Assembly: GCA_036939755.1 (NCBI GenBank) | Contig: JALLAZ010000057.1 | Coordinates: forward strand, 1-28,032 | Direction of reading: 5' to 3' | From: Stephanodiscus triporus | Lineage: Eukaryota > Bacillariophyta > Thalassiosirophyceae > Thalassiosirales > Thalassiosiraceae | Length of the DNA stretch: 28,032 nucleotides | In this document: piece by piece, positions 17,148-26,554 of the stretch | Position numbering within the stretch: the stretch's first letter is position 1 | Layout: every line of letters starts with the position of its first letter | The notes under the pieces: generated by a model | Told to the model about the DNA's origin: nothing | The model's input: only the letters and a program-made list of their open reading frames with translations | The model's database searches: none | Program-made: the position numbers and the translations under genes

Positions 17148-20100
17148 ATGGCGTCCAAAAAACCCCAAGCATCGCCCCAGGTCGCAATCAGCCCTGGTGA
17201 CCAAGTCATCGATCAAGTCGCCCACGCGTCGTCCCACACCGCGAGCCGCGACGGCAATTGTCCCGCCGCGATACAGACCACGTCCATGGCTCTCGCGCCG
17301 TCCTCCTACGCGCTCGACGACCTCGCGACGACGTCGTCATCCGACGGACCAATGACGCGACTGTTCGCCCCCCTCGCCGCTCCCTTATCGAAATCCTCGC
17401 CTAAAAAAGACAAGTCGCTATCCCACGTCGATAGGAGTCCGACCCGTCGTCGTCCGATCGAGAAAGCGGATCCGTCGACGGCGACGTCGCCGTCGCCGTC
17501 CGCGGCAGCGGCTGCCGCCGCCGCGGACGCCATCGCCGTCGCCGTCGATGGCATTATCTGCGCCGCCGAATCGCGCGAAGCCTCGGCGCGCGAATCGTCC
17601 CTGGCCAACGGCGGCGCGACCTCTCCCGACGACGGGGGAGGGCGGGCGTTCGAGGCCGCGTCATTGCACGGGGGGCCGTTCGCCGCCTCGGAGCTGGGAC
17701 GGCTTTCGCTCCACTGCACGCCCGTCGTAACAGTCGACGTCGGCGTTGGTAACGACAACGGCGGCGTCGTCGCCGAGGTATCAAAGACCGGGGCGTGGTC
17801 CTCCCTTGACGGCGACATGCTGTCGACGTTGACACAGATGCTGCGGTCGCACGTCACGTCGGCATTGGGGGTGGATCTGGTCGCTGAGGCGCGGGACGTC
17901 GTCGCGAGGTCGATGGAGGCCGATGCTGCCGCAGAAAATGGCGGAAAACGCGACAAAAGGCCAGTGATCACCGTTCATCAGGTGAGTCAAACTCGACCGA
18001 TCATGTTTGTTCGTGTTGTTGGACATCTATCGATAGATTCATCTCCAATGACGTCTTTTCTCCCGTGACATATTCTACCGTAAATGATTACGCAGGTGAG
18101 AGATTTTCATTTTTCTTCTCATGTCAAAGTTACAATTGCATCTTTGCTTTCCATGGCATTCGACACTATGTTGCACGCTCGCTCACATTTGTTGTTCCAT
18201 TCCAATGATAGTGGATGATGCAAGCCGCCAAGTACTCGGGACCGGACTCCGCCCCCCTCGGCTCTCTCGGCGAAGCCAACCTCGAACCCGGTGGTGGGCA
18301 CCGTCGTCTTCAAGTTTTGCTCTGTGGTCTCGAGGCCGCCGGCGTCCTCCTGGCGATCATGGCATGTCCCGGCATCGATCGGCGGGCCGTCGAGGATGAT
18401 ACCATCGAGGCTTGTGTGAATTTGATCAAGAATCACATTCAGAAGCACTTGGTGCCCGCTCTGTCAAACACGGGCCATTTGGGAATGATTTCATCTTTGG
18501 ATGCTCGATTTAATGATGATAGTAACAATGGAGTCGACGAGGAAGATTCTCTGTCCCCGAAGGCCAAGCGAGCCAAGACCGTCGCGCCCAATCGAGGCGC
18601 CGTGGCCAAGAGTCTTAAGGCAGTCTACACGCCCATACTAGCGACGGTAGGTTCGTTCGGTACGATCCTGGAACGTGCTGAGGAATTCATTAAAGTCAAT
18701 GAAATGGACGATAGACTCCTGTTCACACTGAGCGCCACGGCGTTGTCGTCGCTGATTATTGATGCATCTCCGATTGTACGCGCTGATGCGGCTTCGCTGA
18801 CGAGCATCGTGCAAGAATCTGCCATGGACTTGATTGCCAGCATTTTTGGCCGATATCCGCGCCATCGCTCCATCATTGTCGAGGACTTGTTCCCGCTGAT
18901 GCTCAAGTTGCCCACGTCAAAACGATCGCTGCGGACGTATCTGGTCAAGAAGAGGACGAGTGCCGCGAGTTCCTCCACGGCAGCCAATGGCTCAGGAGGC
19001 GATAACGACTACATCCAGCCCATCTGTGCCCTCACGCTTCTGCTCATCCAATCATGCGTCGTCATGCCATCACAATCGGACGAAAGTGCCGTGCAAGAAG
19101 TTGATACAAAAGAACGTGAAGACGAAGAGAACGACGACGAAGAGAAACCTGCATCGAACACCAGCGACACTTCGGGGCTTGATGGATGTGACGCCGTTTG
19201 CAACCAATTTACGTCACAAATTTTGCAAAGGTGCTATCGTAAGGGGGAGGAGGGCGGAGCGTCAGAATTTCGGCCCATCTTGTCCAATCTGATTGATGAT
19301 CTGCTTCATGTGAGGTTTATGATTGAGTTTCCCGCAGCAGAAATGCTTTTGCTAAGTCTCTCCCATAGAGTAAGTGCATGGCAACTTGCTTTCAATATAT
19401 TGTTATTCAATACTTCATCACACTTATTTTTTTCATGATCAACTTTCACAGTTGGGGAACGACCTGATGCGAGCAAGCTCTGCGTCCAAGTCGCAGTTAG
19501 TCGAAGCTACTTATCTGGCAACTGCAATGGATGCGTTTGGCAAGATCACATCACATGTGGCAGGCACGCTTCGGCAGAATAGAGAAAATCCCTTGAACAT
19601 ACAATACAACATGAGTACTTCCGAACCCGAGCCTGAGGAAGAAGTGAATCGTTGCTTCTGCGGACGAGGAAATCTCGACACCTTCATGGTCGACTGTGAC
19701 CGCTGCCACTCTTGGTATCACGGCAGTTGCATTGGTATTACCAAGGACGCCGTTCCTGACCAGTGGTTCTGCGACGAATGCAAGTTGCAGACTGCAATTT
19801 CGGACCATGCAAAGGTGTTCACCCGTAGCAAGGAAGGGTTCGAAGCTATCACAACTAGGGACCGCAACCATGTCCTTCGTCAGTTTTCACTCGGCTATAT
19901 TTCGAGCATTGCTCAATCGTCATCCTCACTTCAAGATGAGAAAACTAGACAGTTTTTTATTGCGAGCTGGGTCAGGGATATCATGCTGCAGAAGAAGAAC
20001 CCTGATGAAAGTGGGACTTTTGATCTTGAACTAGTTCGATCCCACGTCATTGCTCAGTGGTCGCCTCCGAGTCACCATCAGAAATATCACCCAAAATTTT

Positions 20101-23100
20101 ATGTCACAGATCATGCAAACTCACGTATCACGACAACATTGGTAGCATGCTCACAACTATCTGCCTCGTTTCCACAATTGCTTGGTGTCTTATTGCGACT
20201 CATGGGGAATGACATGACATCGCTTCGCAAACTATCCCTGAAGGCATTCTTGCAGGTTGCTAATGTCGATTCAGCATTAATGACTCAGCCCTCCGTGAGG
20301 AAGGAGGTCTCACGCTGCTTCCATGATGCGGCAATATCAGTTCGAGAAGCAGCCGTTGGCCTTGTTGGTGACTACGTTCTTCAGTCTCCCCATCTTGCAG
20401 TGGCATTTCACACACCATTACTTGAGCGATTGGCAGATGTAGGCATCAGTGTCCGAAAGAGGTATGTCGTATCGCTGCATATATCTTTTTCGTTCACAAA
20501 ATCCATATGTTTCTTATAGGACTTCAAATGGTATTGTTTTTTTTATATATATATCAGGGTTGTCAAGATATTCAGAGACATTCTTCTTTCTAATCCATCA
20601 TATGGAGGAAGGGCTATCGCGATGCACCTCATGCTCAAGAGAGCAGATGATCGCAAAGAGGATGACGGTGTTCGTGACCTGGTGCATGAAACTTTTCACA
20701 CGCTATGGTTCAATGGAAAGGCTTTTGAAATGGGGAATTCTACTTTACTTGTAGCAAAGGACGTAACGCCAGATGACCCTGGCAATCCAGGCAAGATCAT
20801 GACTACAGCACAACTCTATTCTCGCGAGGTTGCAAAGCAAATGGTAGACGTTGTAAAACTATCTGGAAGTTCAGAGTTCCTCACAAGTCTTGTGAATGGC
20901 CTTCTATTTGGATTCAATGAGGGCGACAAGGACAAGAAAACAGCCGAGAGAAAGCGCCGCCAGGAAGACTCTCGAAACCAGTGCAACAGCTTAGTCTTAG
21001 CGCTTGTAGAGTTGCTCCTTTCATTCGAAGAGACTCGCGCACACAAGGAGGAAGATGGCAAGGAACTTGTAGCGCTTCTTTCCGTCCTTAGCGTATTTTC
21101 CCAAACATATCCAGAGCTTCTTGTTCCTCATATTGATACGCTTGTACCTTACTTGAAGGGGGACAATGCTGCAAAGAAGTTCGAAACAGCCATTGTGAGC
21201 GCTGTGAGCAGCATAGTGAGCCTGTCATCATCACACTTCAGCAGTGTTGAGTTGGCCAGATTGACAGGTGGTGGACTTCCAACTGACTTGGTCAACATTG
21301 CTTACAAGGTGAATTGGAGAGTCCTTATCTTCCACGCCCCTGTCAACATGTGGTCTAACAACTTGCTCTTGACTTTTTTCCGCAAAATATAGTTCCCCCC
21401 TGCTGCAGTGAGCTCTGCTGTTGAGGCCCTTGCCAATCTTGCAAATCATCCCGATGCAATTGCAGGAAGCACTCAAGAAAAGAGGTTGCTCAATATGGCT
21501 GTTCAATTCTACACCTACTTGCTAAAAAATAAGGACAATTTGGGCATCAACATGAAAAAGTCAATGCGCGACAATGTCAGGAGAGCACTCTCTGCATTGG
21601 GGAGCATTTGTAGGTTTTATGTGTGCCATGACGGATGCGATAGCCATACCCTTGATCCGAATGGCTTCTCTATTATCACGGACGTCAAGCTGTTGCGATT
21701 CTCGGGTAACGTATTGTCGAGTGCTTGCTTCGCATTATTCCGGATATATCTTGAGCAAGAAGATGAATCAACAAAGTGCCTCGCCCTCCGCGCAATGAAT
21801 GGTGTTTTCATTTCCCGCCCACGCCTTGTCTTAGCAGCCGAACAGCTTGGCATAATTACTTCAGTATTATCAGAAGCTGCTCCACCATGTGTTCAGATCG
21901 AAAGTTTGCGTTGTTGGCGTGATATTCTCCTTGCCGAAGAAAAACGAATCGAGAGTGGAGCTGCGAAGGAGAAAATGCAGGCACAGAAGAACGTCAGTCT
22001 CTCAAAACGTATAAGTGGGGATCAAGATGGCGATTCTTGCATTTCAGGGTCTGTATTGACAAAACATGCGGATCGTCTGTATGAATTGACCCTGTCCAAG
22101 AATGAAAACGTTCGTCACATGATTATCGACTTGCTTGGGCACCTCCTTCGCCAAGGATTGATCAACCCCATGGCCACAGTCCCATACCTTTTGGCTGTCC
22201 AAGGAGATGTTGAATCTCCCGCAACACGGTCCCTAGCACTGACATTGTTGATCAATGAGGGAGAAAAACGTCCCGATATGTTGCGGTGAGTCAGAGTATG
22301 CCCGTTTCTGAGCCTCTTGTTCCCCACCCCATCCTTGTTGCGATTTTGTTTTCATCACTGTTTTTTCCAATCAACTTTTCCAGGCAGAGAATTTGTGCAG
22401 GATTGAAGCAAGCCTTCTATTTTCAGAAGAAGGTCTACCACCACGATGCAAGTGGAGTTCCTCGAGTCACTGCCCTACTGACCAGAAGTGATGGCCCCAG
22501 GGTGATAACTGAAACTATTTTTGACGCTGTCATCAAAGAAAGTGCCATTCAAAATAAAAGAGCTCATCGAGAGGGTCTTCTGAGGGGAATCATCTCACTC
22601 TTCGAGAAAGATCCGGACTCGGAGAACACCAGTATTGACCAACTTCCTCTTTTGGCTTTTGCTTCAGAGATTCTGGCCCACTTGCCATACACTGCGCTAA
22701 ATGATCCACTTCTTATAATTTACCACTCATCCTGTATCACAGCACTTGATGGTCAGTCTATCATCAACCAGTTTGCTGAACTCCTGGGGGGTGACTTGTG
22801 TGATCCAAACTCTGGAGAAGACGATCTCGAGCGTGCAACAAAGAAAGGCATTTTTGACCCGAAGGACTTTGGGCTCAAGTCAAAGAAAAGCACAGACTTG
22901 TTCGGCCAACTGTGTGTCAACGCGTGTAGAATACTACCTCTATTGCAACTCAAAAACTTTCTCCGCAAGGCTTACAACATTAGCGAAGCAAGGATGACGG
23001 AATATGTTCCTAGCGAGAAGGAACGTAGCCACGAGAAAGGCGTATCAATTAGCGATTCAACTCCTGCGTTTTCTTGTAACTTTGATCCCATCTTTGATAT

Positions 23101-23275
23101 GGAGCAAAGAATCAACTGGCACAACGCTTCAAAAATTTATCTGTCATTCAGGCTTCTAATGCGTGACTGCGATGCCGAGGATCTTCACGTCGACACAGAA
23201 GAATCAAAAAAATCACCTAAGCGGAGATCTGGACATAAACGAAAGCGAGGTGATTCAGATGATGATGAGCAGTAA
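17148..23275 (+). CDS. SCC2: Sister chromatid cohesion protein SCC2/NIPBL (cohesin loader) with PHD finger, 6 exons
   Basis: Loads cohesin onto chromatin together with SCC4/MAU2. My exon model is 17148-17981, 18212-19369, 19452-20461, 20558-21308, 21393-22285 and 22384-23275, all introns GT-AG, giving 1845 residues. Exon 1 is a GC-rich, Ala/Ser/Asp-rich disordered N terminus. Exon 2 opens the HEAT region with GLEAAGVLLAIMACPGIDRR, like the conserved NIPBL segment. A PHD finger (residues about 732-774) has C4HC3 ligands in CFCGRGNLDTFMVDCDRCHS, then WYHGSC and WFCDEC. Conserved NIPBL HEAT motifs follow, including SVRKRVVKIFRDILLSNPSY across the exon 3/4 junction. The Nipped-B C-terminal region lies around 1489-1560 (DLLGHLLRQGLINPMATVPY). 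The tail has a basic nuclear localisation cluster (PKRRSGHKRKRG). A PHD finger is known in plant SCC2 but absent from animal NIPBL. Confidence 0.93.
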
Positions 23276-23455
23276 TCCAACGTTTCTCTGAAGATTTCAC
23301 CCGATTAATCAATGCCACCTCAGTATATTATCCATTTTACATGAATTGGCCACACATTGCCCTTTGGAAGGGGAGTCCATTGCATACAATTTCAAGCAAC
23401 ATTCAGAAACTCTAAGCCAAATCTCGCCCAAAATCTTGCCTGTCTATTTTTATTC

Positions 23456-24262
23456 TTAACGCAACCATTCATTTTTGTCTCTCGCACTACCGAGTGGCAA
23501 TTTAGCAGTTGTGTTCTTTTTCTTGCGATCTGCCTTTTTTACTTTGCGCTCTGCCCTCCACTCTTCGCTGCGATACCTCCCGCCGAATTCGAGATTCCCC
23601 TCATCATCCACCTTTGGCAAAGGTTTCAATTTCTTCACCTTGGGCTTAAAAAGATATCCCTTCTTCTTCACCTCGGTGGAAACATCCAAGTCCACGGTAC
23701 TCCCAAAGGTTACTTTATCACCGTGAAATAACTTCTTGCTCCGACGTACTTCGATGGTGCCATTTAACAGACACTTCGAATTCTGAATGGCAATTTTGGC
23801 CTGTCCACCGCTATCCACGAGATCACACATTCTGAGTGGGCGGAGAGCGCAAATCGACGATAGAACAAGGTGCACCGACAAACGAAGCGGAAGACGCGCG
23901 TTGTGTGGGTTCGGATGTTTTAGCTGATCAAGTATCGTAGTAAAGAAGTAAACTGCGTATTGAACTAACCTGAGGAAGGTTTGTAGATCACACAGAGGAG
24001 CTTCTCCCGGAACTGTTCCTCCATCGTTGATGTCCATGGACAAAGTTGTTCGTTGCTGACGATTATGAGAGGAGCTAATTCTTCTTCTCGAGATGTAGTT
24101 ACTGAGTTGAAATGTTGATGAATGTGGCCGAGTAAACCCTAGAGATAAGGCAAGTGTGTTAGGGAAAGACACGATGATCATACTGAACAAGGTTGTGAGG
24201 AAGATCGATGGTGGCGCTTTTCGTTTCGCCATGATCATGCTCTTCTCTTCAATGCATGCCAT
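23456..24262 (-). CDS. S4-domain RNA-binding protein, probably organelle-targeted, one intron
   Basis: Small RNA-binding protein resembling the bacterial YaaA/RlbA-type S4 proteins linked to ribosome maturation. Exon 1 is 24262-23970 and exon 2 is 23831-23456, giving 222 residues. The join restores LQTFLR-MCDLVDSGGQAKIA, the start of an S4 domain (about residues 90-140) that continues as NGTIEVRRSKKLFHGDKVTF. The intron is 139 bp. Residues 11-42 (MAKRKAPPSIFLTTLFSMII onward) look like a signal peptide, followed by a Ser/Arg-rich stretch typical of plastid transit peptides. The ATG at 24232 would place that peptide at the extreme N terminus and may be the true start. The C-terminal third is Lys/Arg-rich with GGRYRSEEWRAERKVKK. 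It converges with SCC2 (180-bp spacer) and is divergent from the DNA glycosylase gene. Confidence 0.78.
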   Translation of the reverse strand: MACIEEKSMIMAKRKAPPSIFLTTLFSMIIVSFPNTLALSLGFTRPHSSTFQLSNYISRRRISSSHNRQQRTTLSMDINDGGTVPGEAPLCDLQTFLRLVQYAVYFFTTILDQLKHPNPHNARLPLRLSVHLVLSSICALRPLRMCDLVDSGGQAKIAIQNSKCLLNGTIEVRRSKKLFHGDKVTFGSTVDLDVSTEVKKKGYLFKPKVKKLKPLPKVDDEGNLEFGGRYRSEEWRAERKVKKADRKKKNTTAKLPLGSARDKNEWLR

Positions 24263-24495
24263 GGTATTCGATGCTATGTTGATGACGAAGATGACGACGG
24301 GGGGATCGGGCGACGACGTCGGCGACTAACCCCTCCGGAGGTATTGGCGGTTGGTGGTGGTGGGCGTGTAGGTAGAATTCAGCAAAACTCAAAATGGCGG
24401 GAAGAACAAGGAAAAGATAGCAACTTACGAACACACTTCGGTTCTACCAACTCGAGAATCGGAGTCCAACGCGCCTAAAGGAGGCCGCATAAAAC
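24263..24495. promoter_or_regulatory. Divergent promoter region, S4 protein and DNA glycosylase
   Basis: A 233-bp spacer between divergent start codons. It includes CGG/GACGA-rich sequence near 24280-24350 followed by AT-rich sequence. It presumably carries both core promoters; no specific motif is assigned. Confidence 0.4.
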
Positions 24496-25599
24496 ATGGA
24501 AAAGGAGGCGAAGAAACGTTCATGCTTTGAAGAAGGACGCTCAAACATCAAACGGGCGCGAGGAGATGAAACGACTAACGTCTCCGCAAGCAAGACCCCA
24601 AAACCGATGAAAGCCGAGCCGATACACTTGTCGTCAATTCGAAGCATGTGCGTGGAAGCCAAAGTCGATTTTTCTGCCAAGCAGCGCCCCACACCCACAG
24701 AATGCCATTTGGTTGTTCATGAACTTGGAAAGTTGCATCCAGACGTCATTTCAAACAATGACGAACGCCGTGTGGCGTTGGAACTTCAGAGACAACAAAC
24801 AAATGAATCGAGAACGAAAAATAGGAGCAATGTTCCAATCACTGATGCGATCATATCTACTATGCTTTCACAGAATACCACTGCCGCTAATCAAGATAGA
24901 GCATTTGCGTCGTTAAAGGCAGCGTTTCCGGGTGGATGGGAGCAAGTGGCGACTGAATTAAACACATCCCGTATCCAAGACGCCATTCGTGTTGCTGGAC
25001 TAGCCCAAGTCCGAGCTGAAAGGTTGCTGAGTATGTTACAGGTCATTTTGAGTGAGAGAGGAGAAGCAAATTTTGAATACCTACAACACTACAAATCGAA
25101 TGATGACATTGTACAGGAACTCTCCAGATTCAAGGGAATGGGCCCCAAGACTATCTCCTGCGTCCTTCTTTTTGCATTGGGCAGGCCCGATTTTCCTGTT
25201 GATACACATGTACTACGAATATCAAAGCAGATGGGATGGGTTCCACAATCGTACTCACGTGAGGCGGCTTACCGATATCTTAATGACCTCATACCAGACG
25301 AATGCAAGCTGGATTTGCATTGTCTCTTGGTCGCCCATGGAAAGCAATGCAACAGATGCGCCGCTAGGGGGAGAGCTCAGTTTCCTCCTGCGGAACAATG
25401 GGCCTGCCCTATGGCAGCGATCAAGAATGGAAAACTGGTGGCAGCCAACATCTGTGCTAACTTTGCTACCCTAGATCAGAAGCCCGCCGCTGTAAAGGAA
25501 GAAAATCAGTTCGAATCAACTTATTTGTTCAGGGCCGCGAAGCCAGAGCCAGACAGAGCTAACCCAAGCAGTGAAATCCTCATTAAGAAAGAAGCTTGA
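24496..25599 (+). CDS. HhH-GPD base-excision DNA glycosylase (endonuclease III-like)
   Basis: Removes damaged bases and probably cleaves the abasic site in nuclear or organellar base-excision repair. Single exon, 367 residues; the ATG at 24496 starts a basic N terminus (KKRSC...NIKRARGDE) that could be a nuclear signal. The glycosylase fold begins around residue 110 with TDAIISTMLSQNTTAANQDR, the EndoIII-like LSxQT segment. The hairpin FKGMGPKTISCVLLFALGRP carries Lys218, and PVDTHVLRIS carries Asp236. The 18-residue spacing equals that of the catalytic Lys120/Asp138 pair in E. coli Nth, so bifunctional activity is plausible. Downstream cysteines at 276, 285, 288 and 304 (C-x8-C-x2-C-x15-C) differ from the C-x6-C-x2-C-x5-C iron-sulfur loop of Nth. 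Substrate is uncertain; it may belong to the plant-type EndoIII-like group rather than NTH1 itself. Confidence 0.88.
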   Translation: MEKEAKKRSCFEEGRSNIKRARGDETTNVSASKTPKPMKAEPIHLSSIRSMCVEAKVDFSAKQRPTPTECHLVVHELGKLHPDVISNNDERRVALELQRQQTNESRTKNRSNVPITDAIISTMLSQNTTAANQDRAFASLKAAFPGGWEQVATELNTSRIQDAIRVAGLAQVRAERLLSMLQVILSERGEANFEYLQHYKSNDDIVQELSRFKGMGPKTISCVLLFALGRPDFPVDTHVLRISKQMGWVPQSYSREAAYRYLNDLIPDECKLDLHCLLVAHGKQCNRCAARGRAQFPPAEQWACPMAAIKNGKLVAANICANFATLDQKPAAVKEENQFESTYLFRAAKPEPDRANPSSEILIKKEA

Positions 25600-26020
25600 C
25601 AGTGGGCTACGACTGTGGCATAACATGCTATCTCCTTTACATAAATGCTTCTGTGGATGCACCAGAACCATATTATCCAAAACAACAACTAAGTTTTCCA
25701 TGCTAAGCAGGAAGGTAGACTCTCCACAATTATTTACGACTTTGATATCCCAAAAATACATCCGAAAATATGGGAAATGCTTTCGTCGTCTTATTGTGCC
25801 AGACGAGCGTACTATTCCCCCCCCCCCTCAAATCGAAAAACCAAAAAGTTACCCCCTCATTCTCCCAACATGCAAGCGTTGATTTGAGCGCGTCGAAATG
25901 TCCGAGGCTCCGATGCCAGTTTGGAGGCACTTATAATCCGTCCTGCAGGGTTTTTTTCTTTTCTCAAACAGTGTACGACATTAGGATTCCTCTGATCATA
26001 CATTACGGCCACCTATCCGA
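25600..26020. other. Convergent intergenic region with poly-C run
   Basis: Shared 3' region of the convergent glycosylase and EMC5 genes. An 11-base C run lies at 25817-25827. The open frame at 25571-25882 on the + strand overlaps the glycosylase end and has no domain, so nothing here is called as a gene. Confidence 0.5.
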
Positions 26021-26383
26021 TCACTTTCTCATGGCAATCGACAACGCCTTGACCCGCGTATTGAATAAGTCGAAATCCCTCGTCCTGTAAGCCGGCGCTG
26101 TTATCTCGCGCCGAAGTCTGCCGCCGCGATTCTTCCGTATCGCCCCCAAAAGCGGCCCGCCGGAAACCCGAACCATGTGGAAGGGGCCGCACATCAATTG
26201 ACCCGCGAGGCAGAGGGCGAATCCCATGAATACCTCGACGACCACGTCGGCGGGAGGAGACGACGTGTCGGGGAGGTCGGCGGCGATGGCGAGCGACCGG
26301 TAGTGGAGGCAGGAGTAGGTGGAGTGTAATATCAGGAGAGCTCCGATAGTGGTGAGCGTGGAGTTTCCGGAGAGCGATGTCAT
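26021..26383 (-). CDS. EMC5: ER membrane protein complex subunit 5 / membrane magnesium transporter (EMC5/MMGT)
   Basis: Core subunit of the ER membrane protein complex, which inserts tail-anchored and multipass proteins; the family was also described as a magnesium transporter. I chose the ATG at 26381-26383, giving 120 residues (MTSLSGNSTLTTIGALLIL...), which fits the usual EMC5 length. Longer in-frame starts upstream lack similarity. Two hydrophobic segments are seen: about residues 9-27, with the family signature HSTYSCLHYRS, and about 48-70 (DVVVEVFMGFALCLAGQLMC). The C-terminal AYRTRDFDLFNTRVKAL resembles the conserved RxxxxxxFNxRG end. It is divergent from the RRF gene, only 171 bp between ATGs. 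Confidence 0.82.
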   Translation of the reverse strand: MTSLSGNSTLTTIGALLILHSTYSCLHYRSLAIAADLPDTSSPPADVVVEVFMGFALCLAGQLMCGPFHMVRVSGGPLLGAIRKNRGGRLRREITAPAYRTRDFDLFNTRVKALSIAMRK

Positions 26384-26554
26384 TCTTGGAGCTGGCAGTG
26401 AAGAGAGTGAAAACATAGATATTGTCTTTTGGGGGAAAGCAAAGACACGACGGACAGACGATTTGGTGTCCCATATGCTATGAACCGATCCCGAACCCCT
26501 CCCAACCCGCAACAGCTATCTAGCGCACAACTACAACACCCTTCGTCCTTCACC
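26384..26554. promoter_or_regulatory. Compact bidirectional promoter, EMC5 and ribosome recycling factor
   Basis: Only 171 bp separate the chosen start codons. Both genes probably use one nucleosome-free core. The RRF start sits in CACCATGATG, a good eukaryotic initiation context. Confidence 0.45.

Noticed and set aside
25571..25882. 103-aa + strand frame after the DNA glycosylase
   Set aside because: It overlaps the glycosylase end in another frame, has no domain, and runs through a poly-C tract; more likely 3' UTR.
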